Positions 1-6,481 are shown, numbered from the stretch's first letter. The stretch: 12,789 nucleotides of DNA from Thermoplasmata archaeon (GCA_021823085.1 JAKAPG010000025.1:1-12789); one strand, 5' to 3'. The notes: generated from the letters alone by a model not told the origin. A program made the numbers and translations.

Positions 1-7
1 TAGCCAA

Positions 8-16
8 GATATGAAC
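8..16 (-). promoter_or_regulatory. possible TATA-type promoter pointing left out of the window
   Basis: Read on the minus strand this is gttcatatc, the same nine bases that precede the leaderless start at 1891. A start codon at the matching spacing would lie just outside the left edge, so this may be the promoter of the next gene to the left, downstream of the tRNA. It rests on similarity to one other box in the window and nothing else. Confidence 0.3.
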
Positions 17-26
17 ATTAGGGAAG

Positions 27-100
27 TGCGGGCACCGGGATTTGAACCCGAGTTATAGGCTTGGCAAGCCTATGTGATAACCAGACTACACTATGCCCGC
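27..100 (-). tRNA. tRNA-Gly (anticodon GCC)
   Basis: On the minus strand the sequence folds as a canonical tRNA. It has a 7-bp acceptor stem (GCGGGCA with TGCCCGC), a D-arm with the GG pair in its loop, a perfect 5-bp anticodon stem (TAGGC/GCCTA) around the loop TTGCCAA (anticodon GCC), a short variable region, and a T-arm with loop TTCAAAT closed by CGGG/CCCG plus one wobble pair. The discriminator base is A (forward T at 27). The following minus-strand bases are not CCA, so CCA is added after transcription, as is common in archaea. There is no intron. It decodes GGC/GGU glycine codons. It diverges from trmI, and a TATA-like box lies about 30 bases upstream of its 5' end. Confidence 0.97.
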
Positions 101-126
101 AGCCGGCACGCGATGAGTGGCGTTCG

Positions 127-134
127 TACAAAAG
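127..134 (-). promoter_or_regulatory. TATA-like box for tRNA-Gly
   Basis: The forward sequence tacaaaag reads cttttgta on the minus strand. It is the only AT-rich patch between the tRNA and the trmI promoter. Its centre is about 30 bases from the tRNA 5' end at 100, the right distance for an archaeal TBP/TFB promoter. Inferred from composition and spacing. Confidence 0.5.
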
Positions 135-178
135 GCCTCTCGCCGCGACCTACGGTTCGCGGGCGTGGCCCGTGGGTT

Positions 179-217
179 GGGTAATGGGTTCCCCCCCTGC
201 CCAGGGGGGACCTACCC
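179..217. other. GC-rich hairpin in the tRNA/trmI divergent gap
   Basis: The 186-base gap between the tRNA and trmI holds an imperfect inverted repeat. TCCCCCC (190-196) pairs with GGGGGGA (204-210) around a 7-base loop, and an outer GGGTA (179-183) pairs with TACCC (213-217). It lies between two divergent promoters, so it is not downstream of either gene. Runs of C and G make such pairing likely by chance. No function is assigned. Confidence 0.35.
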
Positions 218-250
218 CAGAGTGGCGGGGGGGTGCCGCCCGAGGAGCCT

Positions 251-257
251 CTAATAG
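251..257 (+). promoter_or_regulatory. TATA-like box for trmI
   Basis: ctaatag is the only AT-rich stretch upstream of trmI. Its centre is about 33 bases before the ATG at 287, giving a start with at most a few untranslated bases. Starts at 233 or 260 would lie upstream of or on top of the box, which argues for the ATG at 287. Confidence 0.45.
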
Positions 258-286
258 AGGTGCCCACTCGTCACCTCTGGCCGCTC

Positions 287-1060
287 ATGCCCGCGGACGT
301 ATGGAGGGAGGGAGACGCTCTCGTGCTCACGCGCGCGGGCGATCCACCCATTCTTCTGCGAATCGCACGAGGCCCCATCCGCCTCGGCGATGCCGGCCTG
401 ATCGATCTGACCTCCCAACTCGGGTCTCCGACCGGCGGCTCGGTCGACTGGCTCGGAACGCCCTACCGGCTCGTGCGCCCGAGCCTGTCGGACCTCTTCG
501 CGACGATGACGCGGGGGGCCCAGATCATCACCCCGAAGGATTGCGCTCGGATCGTCTCGCTCGGGTCGATCGCGCCGGGGAATCGGGTCGGAGAGGCCGG
601 CTCGGGTAGCGGAGCATTGACGATCGCCCTCGCGTTCGCCGTCGGGCCCTCGGGCGAGGTGTTCTCCGTGGACCGCCGAGCGGAGGCGATCCGGCTTGCG
701 AAGGAGAACGTCGAACGCTCGGGACTGGGCGCCCGCGTCCATTGGACCGAGGGGGATGTGGGAACGAGCGGTTGGCCCGAAGAGCATCTGGACGCAGTCG
801 TCCTCGATCTCCCCGAACCGTGGGCCGCGCTGGCCGCATCGCATCGTGCGGTGCGGACCGGAGGCTGGGTCGTGGCCTACACGCCCACGTACAACCAGCT
901 CGAGCGCACGGTCCGATCCATGCGCGGGCTCGGGCTCGACGAGGTCCAAGCGCTCGAGACGATCGAGCGCGCGCTCCACGTGGGCGAGGGAGGGACCCGC
1001 CCGAGCTTCGATATGCTGGGCCACACCGGGTTCCTCTCGGCGGGTCGGCGGGTGGACTGA
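287..1060 (+). CDS. trmI: tRNA (adenine-N1)-methyltransferase TrmI
   Basis: A SAM-dependent methyltransferase of 257 aa, close to the usual archaeal TrmI length. Characterised archaeal members make m1A at positions 57/58 in the T-loop of tRNA. An N-terminal small beta domain (about 1-65) starts with the typical REGD segment (7-10). An IITPKD segment (80-85) precedes the Rossmann domain, which has SAM motif I EAGSGSG (103-109), an acidic residue after the second strand (VD129) and the active-site-type motif DLPEPW (174-179). The C-terminal RPSFDMLGHTGFL is family-typical. An in-frame GTG at 233 would add 18 residues, but a TATA-like box at 251-257 and the family alignment favour the ATG at 287. 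Transcribed divergently from tRNA-Gly and apparently co-transcribed with the membrane protein 2 bases downstream. Confidence 0.93.
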   Translation: MPADVWREGDALVLTRAGDPPILLRIARGPIRLGDAGLIDLTSQLGSPTGGSVDWLGTPYRLVRPSLSDLFATMTRGAQIITPKDCARIVSLGSIAPGNRVGEAGSGSGALTIALAFAVGPSGEVFSVDRRAEAIRLAKENVERSGLGARVHWTEGDVGTSGWPEEHLDAVVLDLPEPWAALAASHRAVRTGGWVVAYTPTYNQLERTVRSMRGLGLDEVQALETIERALHVGEGGTRPSFDMLGHTGFLSAGRRVD

Positions 1061-1062
1061 GC

Positions 1063-1803
1063 ATGGCGCTCCCGTTCGGCCTCACGATCGCCGCGGGCGT
1101 CGGGATCATCCTGACCGCGGTCTACGTCATGTGGGAAATGGGTCACTACGCGACGCCGGCGGTCGCGGAGAACCGGTTCGACGAACGCCGCGAGATCTTC
1201 GCCTACACGGCGGGCCTGTTCATCGGGATTGTCATGGTCGTTCCCTTCTTGTTCTACCTCACCTCCTTCTCCTACGGCACGCTCTTCCCGACGCTGCTCT
1301 ACCTCGTCGCCGTCGTGGTGCTCGCCGAGATCGCCCAGTGGGCGGTCCAAGGGACCCAGTATTGGGGCCACAGCCCTTCGTTCCCGTTCTACGCGATCGG
1401 ACTTCGCGCCGGGATCGCCGGGCTGCTCATCACCGGTCTCGTTGCCCAGTTCCTCCAGAGATCGGTCACGATCGAGAACACGGTGGTCGTCGGTCTCGAG
1501 TCGCTCGCCCTCCTCTGGCTGTTCGTTACGTCCGCCCTATTGTCGCTCCCGGCGGACCCGGCGGCGGGACGGACGGGCGGAGGGCCGATCTCGGGAGGGT
1601 TGATCCTCGCCGTCGGGCTCTTCCTCGTCGGGTTCAACGTGTTCGCGGGTCCCCTCATCGGCGGGTTCGCAGCGCTGATCGCGCTCGTCGGAGCGCTCTA
1701 CCTCTACGCCCGGCTCCGCCACCTTCTCGATCGGATCCGCCCCGTCCCCCCCGGACCGGGCGTCGGAACGAAGATCCCGAGCCGGTATGCCCGCCGTGAG
1801 TGA
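1063..1803 (+). CDS. seven-TM membrane protein of unknown function
   Basis: A 246-aa protein, almost entirely membrane. Probable TM segments lie near residues 5-23, 47-67, 74-94, 109-131, 140-161, 178-196 and 198-216, and the tail (217-246) is basic and proline-rich. Charged or polar residues sit in or beside helices: E25 and H28 at the end of the first, E89 and Q92 in the third. That could indicate a channel, sensor or cofactor-binding role, but I recognise no family signature. The ATG lies 2 bases after the trmI stop with no promoter between, so the two genes are probably one transcript. There is no obvious functional link to tRNA modification. The start was chosen by spacing and because the first TM helix begins immediately after it. 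Confidence 0.8.
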   Translation: MALPFGLTIAAGVGIILTAVYVMWEMGHYATPAVAENRFDERREIFAYTAGLFIGIVMVVPFLFYLTSFSYGTLFPTLLYLVAVVVLAEIAQWAVQGTQYWGHSPSFPFYAIGLRAGIAGLLITGLVAQFLQRSVTIENTVVVGLESLALLWLFVTSALLSLPADPAAGRTGGGPISGGLILAVGLFLVGFNVFAGPLIGGFAALIALVGALYLYARLRHLLDRIRPVPPGPGVGTKIPSRYARRE

Positions 1804-1823
1804 TCCTTCGGACCGTCGTCCCC

Positions 1824-1852
1824 GGGGCCCGGCGCCGACGCCGGCGAGCCCC
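1824..1852 (+). terminator. bulged GC hairpin after the trmI unit
   Basis: GGGGC-CCGGCG, tetraloop CCGA, then CGCCGG, a CGA bulge and GCCCC form an 11-bp hairpin. It starts 20 bases after the stop at 1803 and ends 7 bases before the next TATA box. A transcript-end or insulating role fits the position. There is no T-tract, so this is not a classical archaeal terminator. Confidence 0.4.
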
Positions 1853-1859
1853 GGCTAAG

Positions 1860-1866
1860 TTCATAT
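1860..1866 (+). promoter_or_regulatory. TATA box for the small membrane protein gene
   Basis: ttcatat, continuing as catatc at 1862-1867, stands out in GC-rich sequence. The first base of catatc is exactly 29 bases before the ATG at 1891, the same spacing as catatc (3309) to the GTG at 3338. The mRNA is probably leaderless. Confidence 0.65.
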
Positions 1867-1890
1867 CGCGACCGCCTTCCCCTCGACCCG

Positions 1891-2325
1891 ATGCCACCGG
1901 CGTCATCCACGCCCTCCTCGGGGGGGTTCGTCACCCACGCGCGGATCTGGCTGCGCACGTGGAGGTTCCCGCTATCGGCCTTCGTCCTCGCCGCGGGTGT
2001 TCTGATGACCCTCCTGGCCATCGCCGCGTTCAGTCCCCTCGGAAGCGGGCCGCCGTTCTCGGTCCTCGAGCAGTACACCAACCGCAACGGCGTGAACTAC
2101 AACCTCGCCTTCGCGATCATGGGTCCGATCGTCCTGATCATCGGAGGTTACCTCGTCGGGGCCTACCTGGTCGCCCGAACGAGGTTCGAGCGGCTGATGC
2201 TCTCGAGGAGCAAGGCCGAGTTCCTCCGCAACCTTCCCGAGATCGAAGAGCTGCTGTGGGACCTCACCCCCTCGGACCACTCGCGCTACCTCGAGAAGTG
2301 CGCGGAGTTCCGGGTGCGACGATAG
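1891..2325 (+). CDS. small two-TM membrane protein, DUF3198-like
   Basis: A 144-aa protein. A Ser/Pro-rich start is followed by a basic segment and a first TM helix (about 26-47), a roughly 25-residue polar loop (SGPPFSVLEQYTNRNG), a second TM helix (about 72-94), and a charged cytoplasmic tail. The tail carries SRSKAEFLRNLPEIEELLWDL followed by a conserved-looking YLEKCAEF near the end. This layout and tail pattern resemble, from memory, the DUF3198 family of small Thermoplasmata membrane proteins, whose function is unknown; a Pfam search would settle it. The start is set by the TATA box 25-31 bases upstream. It is a stand-alone unit with its own promoter, unrelated by overlap to either neighbour. 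Confidence 0.8.
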   Translation: MPPASSTPSSGGFVTHARIWLRTWRFPLSAFVLAAGVLMTLLAIAAFSPLGSGPPFSVLEQYTNRNGVNYNLAFAIMGPIVLIIGGYLVGAYLVARTRFERLMLSRSKAEFLRNLPEIEELLWDLTPSDHSRYLEKCAEFRVRR

Positions 2326-2330
2326 CGCAC
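2314..2330 (+). terminator. small hairpin with the stop codon in its loop
   Basis: GTGCG (2314-2318) pairs with CGCAC (2326-2330), and the TAG stop of the small membrane protein gene (2323-2325) falls in the 7-base loop. It lies 10 bases before the next TATA box. Five base pairs in GC-rich DNA is weak on its own; it is listed because similar hairpins recur at other unit ends here. Confidence 0.22.
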
Positions 2331-2340
2331 TGACCGAGCG

Positions 2341-2347
2341 TTAAGTA
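2341..2347 (+). promoter_or_regulatory. TATA box for the GNAT gene
   Basis: ttaagta is an isolated AT-rich stretch centred 25 bases before the ATG at 2369, consistent with leaderless transcription. Confidence 0.6.
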
Positions 2348-2368
2348 TCCGCCCCCGGTGCGCGACCG

Positions 2369-3292
2369 ATGGCTCCACCGGAGAAGTCCGCGGACCCGTT
2401 CCGGTTCCGCCGGCTGGGAAAGCCGGAGGAGTTCCGCCAGCTCGAACAGGTCCAGAGCGCCGCGTTCGGTTCCGATCCGGAAGGCTCGCTGACGGTCCCT
2501 CTCCAGCGGGCGCTCCAGGACAACGGAGGCCTCGTCCTCGGAGCGTTCGTGGACATCCACCTCGTCGGGTTCTCGATCGGGTTCCTCGGATGGGACGGGC
2601 GCCGGCTCTACCATTATTCGCACATGACGGCGGTCCGACCCGAGTACCAGAACCACCGGGTCGGTCTCCGGCTCAAGAGGTACCAGCGCGAGGAGGTGCT
2701 CGCGATGGGGCTCGAAGAGATCCGATGGACGTTCGACCCCCTGCGGAGCCGCAACGCGATGCTCAATGTCCGTCGGCTCGGCGGGCGCCCGACCTCCTAC
2801 CTTTCCCACTACTACGGGCAGATGAACGACTCGGCGAACCAGGGCCTCGAGACCGACCGGCTGAAGCTCGTTTGGTCGATCACAGCGCCGGCGGCCCTCC
2901 AACGGCTTGAGGGCAAGTTCCCGACGCGCGACGAGGATCGCGCACGGTGGGAGGCGAGCTCCCCGATCGTCCGGACCGAGCCGGGCGAAAGCGGGATCCG
3001 GACCCCGACCGAGGTCGCCGAACCCTCCGGCCCATCCGCCCACCTGGAGATCCCGTTCGACCTCGACCTGGTGCGGCAGCACGAGCCAAAGAGCCTGTGG
3101 CGCTGGCGGCACGCGGTGCGGGATGCCTTCCGAGCCGCCTACGACCTCCACTACGTCGTGGACGACTTCGCGACCGTGAGCGCCGATCACGAGCGACGCA
3201 GCTTCTACTTCCTTCGGCCCGCGGAGAAGGGGGACGAGGACCCTGCGGAGGGTCCTGTCGGCTCGACCCTCGGGCCGGCACGCCCGCCGTAG
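2369..3292 (+). CDS. GNAT-family N-acetyltransferase (COG3375-like)
   Basis: A 307-aa predicted acetyl-CoA-dependent acyltransferase; the substrate is unknown. The GNAT fold occupies about residues 1-170. The beta4/acetyl-CoA-loop region reads HMTAVRPEYQNHRVGLRLK, with the pyrophosphate loop weaker than the classical Q/R-x-x-G-x-G/A. It continues with IRWTFDPLRSRNAMLNVRRLG and SHYYGQMNDSANQGLETDRL. The WTFDPL, NA-LN and YYG-M-D strings are what I associate with COG3375 acetyltransferases. The remaining part (about 195-290, FDLDLVRQHEPKSLWRWRH onward) also fits that family, which is longer than a minimal GNAT. In some genomes this family is linked to menaquinone gene menC, which is not present here. 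The gene has its own promoter, and its stop lies in the loop of a strong hairpin. Confidence 0.82.
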   Translation: MAPPEKSADPFRFRRLGKPEEFRQLEQVQSAAFGSDPEGSLTVPLQRALQDNGGLVLGAFVDIHLVGFSIGFLGWDGRRLYHYSHMTAVRPEYQNHRVGLRLKRYQREEVLAMGLEEIRWTFDPLRSRNAMLNVRRLGGRPTSYLSHYYGQMNDSANQGLETDRLKLVWSITAPAALQRLEGKFPTRDEDRARWEASSPIVRTEPGESGIRTPTEVAEPSGPSAHLEIPFDLDLVRQHEPKSLWRWRHAVRDAFRAAYDLHYVVDDFATVSADHERRSFYFLRPAEKGDEDPAEGPVGSTLGPARPP

Positions 3293-3301
3293 CCGGCGGG
3301 C
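3282..3301 (+). terminator. strong hairpin with the stop codon in its loop
   Basis: GCCCGCCG (3282-3289) and CGGCGGGC (3294-3301) form a perfect 8-bp stem with tetraloop TAGC, and the first three loop bases are the GNAT stop codon. It ends 7 bases before the next TATA box. A transcript-end or unit-separating role is inferred. There is no T-tract. Confidence 0.45.
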
Positions 3302-3308
3302 AAAGGCG

Positions 3309-3314
3309 CATATC
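3309..3314 (+). promoter_or_regulatory. TATA box for the DUF4129/DUF58 operon
   Basis: catatc starts exactly 29 bases before the GTG at 3338, identical to the box for the gene at 1891. This spacing selects 3338 over the in-frame GTG at 3326, which would be only about 14 bases from the box. Confidence 0.65.
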
Positions 3315-3337
3315 GGGCCCGCGCTGTGCGGGGTACC

Positions 3338-4231
3338 GTGTCGGCCCCGCGCCCGACGCCCTCTCAGCGGACGCCCCTTTGGATCGCGGTGCTCGCCGTC
3401 GCGCTCCTGGTCGGAGCCGCCGCGGCGCTCCTGACGGGCCCTATCACTCCCACGAGTTCCAGTGCCTCGCCCATCCTCGCCAACGCCGGGACCATCCTCG
3501 CGTGGGTCCTCACGGCCCTCGTCATCGGTGGGCTCGCCATCTGGATCTGGAACCGCTGGAACAACGGGGCGCTGCCCGTTCCCGCGCGTCTGGCCGCCAC
3601 GGCGCTCATCGCCATTCTGCTCGCCATTGGGTTCATCGTGCTCGCCCATCTCGTGGGCTTCGGGGCGGTTGTCGCCGGTGGAGGCGGCAACGCAACGGCC
3701 CCGAATCAGACCGGTCCGGGCGGCAACGCGAACGGAACGAACCTGACCGCCGGAGGTGGAGCCTCCGGACTCTTCGGGGTGTCGCTCCCGTTCTGGGCGT
3801 TCTACGTCGTCGCTGCCCTGGCGTTGGTGGGCGTAGGGTTCCTCGCTGCGCGCCTCGTGCCGCTCGGCCCGAAGGCAACCCGACGCGAAGTGGAGGATCG
3901 GAGGGCGGCCCGCTCAGCGTTCGCAGACGCGGCCCGGGCGCTGGAAGACCCCCGGGCCGATCCCCGAGAGATCCTGATCGCGCTGTATGGCCGCCTGCTC
4001 CGGCGCATCGAGCCAATCGCTCCCGGACTGGAGGTCTCCACCCCGGAAGAGATCCGCCGTCTCCATCTCGTACCGCTCGGCGTCGGCCGTTCGAGCGCGG
4101 ACACGATCACGCGCGCGTTCGAGCGCGCGCGCTACTCCTCGCACGCGATCGATCCGGCCGAGGTTGGCCGTGTGCGGGCTGCCCTCGCCGAAGCGATCGC
4201 CGACCTCGACCGGTCTCCAAGAGAGCCATGA
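3338..4231 (+). CDS. membrane protein with C-terminal DUF4129 domain
   Basis: A 297-aa protein starting at GTG. Likely TM helices are at about 13-33, 50-71, 84-108 and 148-170. The positive-inside pattern puts the loop at 109-147 outside and the C-terminus inside. The outside loop is Gly/Asn-rich with four N-glycosylation sequons (N118, N123, N132, N135). The cytoplasmic part (about 180-297) reads as a DUF4129 domain: an acidic/basic helix, then a REILIALYGRLLRRIEP helix, the segment VSTPEEIRRL and the late FERARYSSHAID. DUF4129 is typically found beside MoxR, DUF58 and transglutaminase-like genes and has no established activity. It heads an operon in which the next three genes each overlap by 4 bases (ATGA or GTGA). 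An upstream GTG at 3326 is less likely on promoter spacing. Confidence 0.82.
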   Translation: MSAPRPTPSQRTPLWIAVLAVALLVGAAAALLTGPITPTSSSASPILANAGTILAWVLTALVIGGLAIWIWNRWNNGALPVPARLAATALIAILLAIGFIVLAHLVGFGAVVAGGGGNATAPNQTGPGGNANGTNLTAGGGASGLFGVSLPFWAFYVVAALALVGVGFLAARLVPLGPKATRREVEDRRAARSAFADAARALEDPRADPREILIALYGRLLRRIEPIAPGLEVSTPEEIRRLHLVPLGVGRSSADTITRAFERARYSSHAIDPAEVGRVRAALAEAIADLDRSPREP

Positions 4232-4659
4232 TCTCCGCGCGCGTCGCGGTCCCTTTCGGACTCGCTCTGGCGGCGGGGGGGCTGGCGGTCTACCTCTCCG
4301 GCAACCCTACGGCGGAGATTGCGAGCGCGACCACGGCCGTCATCCTCGCCAGCGTGGGCGGGGTGATGTACTACTCGGACCGGTCGTTCGTCGGACCGAG
4401 TTCCGCGCCGCCCGCGGAGGTCGAACCGGACCCGGGCGCGTGGAGCATGCTCCACGGGCGTATCGACGCCGCCCTCCAGGGGGGGGCTATCGCGCGAGAG
4501 GAACTGGTGCTGCTCCTGGACTTCCTTGAGCGCTCGGAGGTGCGATACGATCGCGCATCCGCCCCGGTGGAGGAGTTGCATCGACTGTCCCACCTATCGG
4601 TGGCCGACTTCCGCGCGTACCTGCTCGCCCGCCTCGACCGCCTCGAAGGAAGGACGTGA
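4228..4659 (+). CDS. small two-TM protein of the DUF58 operon, unknown function
   Basis: A 143-aa protein. Its ATG overlaps the preceding TGA (ATGA), giving translational coupling. Two TM hairpin helices lie at about 5-23 and 29-49, followed by a cytoplasmic region (50-143) that begins with a Pro/Glu-rich linker and continues as predicted helices. These include LVLLLDFLERSEVRYDR and LHRLSHLSVADFRAYLLARLDRL; the latter has a leucine pattern that could support helix packing. I recognise no family. Its place between the DUF4129 and DUF58 genes suggests an accessory or scaffold subunit of the same complex. It ends in a GTGA overlap with the DUF58 gene. Confidence 0.78.
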   Translation: MISARVAVPFGLALAAGGLAVYLSGNPTAEIASATTAVILASVGGVMYYSDRSFVGPSSAPPAEVEPDPGAWSMLHGRIDAALQGGAIAREELVLLLDFLERSEVRYDRASAPVEELHRLSHLSVADFRAYLLARLDRLEGRT

Positions 4660-5948
4660 GCGCTCCCTCGAACGACGGCCTTCGGCTGACGATCCGCTCG
4701 TGGGTCTGCTACTCGGGGGCCGTGGCGCTGATCATCACGGCGGTGGCGGCCCGCGACCCGATCCCGTTGTTCGGTGCTCTCGTGCTCCTGTTCGCTCCCA
4801 TCGGGTCGCTCGTCACCGCCCCGGCGGCCGCGGGCCCGGTTCAGGTCTTCTGGGCGGAGAGCGGCAGCGCAGGAATCGTGAACATCGCGGGATCGATCGA
4901 GGTACCGAACACCCTCGATTCCCGGGACCTCGAGGTAGTACTCCCCTGCCCCGCCGAGTTGGTGGAGCGATCCCCGCTCGCCATCTCGTTCGGACCGGGG
5001 TCGGTCCGCTTTCGGGCCGAATGGGAGGCCCGCTCGCCGGCGCTCCTGAACCTCCCGGTGCCTCGGGTTCTGTGGCGCGACGCGTTGGGCCTAGCCGAAC
5101 GACCGATCGATGTAGAGGGAACGGAGCTTGTGATCGAGCGATACGCGCCCGAGGTCGATCGACTCGGAGGGATGCGACTGCAACGGACGATTGCGATGCC
5201 GGGAGAGACCCGCTCGAAGGCGATCGGAGAAGCCGGCGAGTTCTACGGGGTGCGGCCGGCACGTCCCGGCGACCCCTGGCGCCGCACGAACTGGCACGCA
5301 TCGGCCCGTTCCGGGTCCCGGTACGTCAACGAGTTCTCGTTGGAGAGGACGGGGGACGTGCTGCTCTACCTTGACGCGCGTCCGAGCTCGCTCGGTCCGA
5401 AGATCGACCACGAACTGTTCGGGATCTCCCGGGCGACCGCGATCGGGATGGCCCGCGGCTTCCTCCGGGAGAACGTACGGGTCGGCCTCGCGGTGTTCGG
5501 TGAGTTCGTGCGAACCGTACCGCTCGGAGCGGGGCGCTCGCAGCGGGCTCGCCTGCGCGAGGCGCTGCTGGCCGCGCACGTTAGCCCCATCGCGCCCCCT
5601 GCCGAACGAGGCACGATCGGTCTACGTCGTGCGATCACGCCCGGCATCACCACGATCCTGATCAGCCCTCTCGCCGACGAAGCGGCCGCGCTCTTGATCG
5701 TGCACCTGCGCCGGCGGGGCTATCCGACGATCGTGCTCAGCCCCTCTCCGATCGCAGCCCAGCTCGTCGGCTTTCCCTCCCGGCCTGAGGATCGCGGGCT
5801 GGTCGAGCGGATCGTGCGCGTGTATCGTCGCCAGCAGATCGCTCGCGCCTGGAGGGAGGCTCCGGTGGTCGACTGGACCGAATTCTGGTCGCTGGCCCGG
5901 TTCACCGGGTTCTTGGAGCACGGCATGGACGCTCGGAGGCACGCGTGA
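4656..5948 (+). CDS. DUF58 domain protein, membrane anchored
   Basis: A 430-aa protein starting at GTG, overlapping the previous stop by 4 bases. Two N-terminal TM helices (about 16-32 and 36-55) are followed by a beta-rich region (about 60-190). The DUF58 core is clear: RPARPGDPWRRTNWHASARS (200-219), continuing to an E226/E230 pair and the strand DVLLYLDAR (234-242), matching the family pattern R-x-GD-x-R-x-I/N-W-x-x-SAR. The region after D240 resembles a von Willebrand A-like fold (LDARPSS), with the later strand TTILISPLADE. DUF58 proteins pair with MoxR ATPases, often in maturation of envelope or metal-dependent complexes, but a precise activity is unknown. The usual companion transglutaminase gene is absent from the window. 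Confidence 0.88.
   Translation: MSAPSNDGLRLTIRSWVCYSGAVALIITAVAARDPIPLFGALVLLFAPIGSLVTAPAAAGPVQVFWAESGSAGIVNIAGSIEVPNTLDSRDLEVVLPCPAELVERSPLAISFGPGSVRFRAEWEARSPALLNLPVPRVLWRDALGLAERPIDVEGTELVIERYAPEVDRLGGMRLQRTIAMPGETRSKAIGEAGEFYGVRPARPGDPWRRTNWHASARSGSRYVNEFSLERTGDVLLYLDARPSSLGPKIDHELFGISRATAIGMARGFLRENVRVGLAVFGEFVRTVPLGAGRSQRARLREALLAAHVSPIAPPAERGTIGLRRAITPGITTILISPLADEAAALLIVHLRRRGYPTIVLSPSPIAAQLVGFPSRPEDRGLVERIVRVYRRQQIARAWREAPVVDWTEFWSLARFTGFLEHGMDARRHA
5935..5939 (+). promoter_or_regulatory. Shine-Dalgarno site for the 6-TM gene
   Basis: GGAGG lies 5 bases before the GTG at 5945, inside the end of the DUF58 gene. It is the clearest ribosome binding site in the window and supports that start. 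It contrasts with the apparently leaderless first genes of the other units. Confidence 0.6.
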
Positions 5949-6481
5949 AATCGTCCCCCGCGCCCGGCTCCATCCTCCGGCAGAGGTCCGGGAGATGGGG
6001 GCTGGCCGCTACGGCAACCGTGACACTTGCGTTTGGGCTCCTCGATCGGACCGAAGGACCGTTCGTCGGCATGGCCGTTGGGGTAGGGGCGATCGTGGCG
6101 GCGCTCCTCATTCGGATCCTCGTCGCGCGCATGGGGACGGTGCTGTTCCTGGCACCGCTCCTCGCCGCGTGGGCGTACTTGGGTCTGGCAGCTCCGGTAA
6201 CGGTCCTCGCCGAGCTCCTCTCCGTCCTGGCCGCGTTGGCCGCCCTTGCGTGGATGGCGGAACGGCCGCACGCCCCACCGGCCATCCTGCGCCGTGCCGG
6301 TGACGTTCTCGTCCTCCCCGCCGTCGGCGCGATGATCGCTCTGGTCTCGGGGCTGCTCATCCCGCCCGGGGAGCTACGGATCGGAGTGGCCGCCCTCCTG
6401 CTCGTGATCGCCCTGGGGCTCGTCGTGCTGACGCTGGGACGCAGCCACCCGGCCTCGGAGCCCCCCTCGTCAACCCTATAG
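5945..6481 (+). CDS. six-TM membrane protein closing the DUF58 operon
   Basis: A 178-aa protein starting at GTG. Its start overlaps the DUF58 stop (GTGA) and has a GGAGG ribosome binding site. Probable TM helices lie near residues 19-35, 40-61, 63-82, 84-104, 117-137 and 141-162, with short Arg-containing loops and a Ser/Pro-rich tail. I see no recognisable motif. Tight coupling places it in the same system as the DUF4129 and DUF58 proteins and probably the downstream MoxR; a membrane platform or pore-like partner is conceivable but unproven. Its last codons contain ccctata (6474-6480), which could act as a promoter for the structured gap that follows. A hairpin starts at the base after its stop region. 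Confidence 0.75.
   Translation: MKSSPAPGSILRQRSGRWGLAATATVTLAFGLLDRTEGPFVGMAVGVGAIVAALLIRILVARMGTVLFLAPLLAAWAYLGLAAPVTVLAELLSVLAALAALAWMAERPHAPPAILRRAGDVLVLPAVGAMIALVSGLLIPPGELRIGVAALLLVIALGLVVLTLGRSHPASEPPSSTL

Noticed and set aside
233..286. GTG at 233 as the trmI start
   Set aside because: It lies upstream of the TATA-like box at 251-257, and the added 18 residues do not match the TrmI N-terminus.
2264..3649. 461-codon minus-strand frame opposite the GNAT gene
   Set aside because: It is antisense to a recognisable acetyltransferase, its composition is charged and repetitive, and it has no promoter or motif.
2947..4659. 570-codon plus-strand frame ending at the small 2-TM gene stop
   Set aside because: Only its last 143 codons, from the ATG at 4228, are the real gene. 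The upstream part is an out-of-frame reading of the GNAT and DUF4129 genes and is Arg/Gly/Pro-rich.
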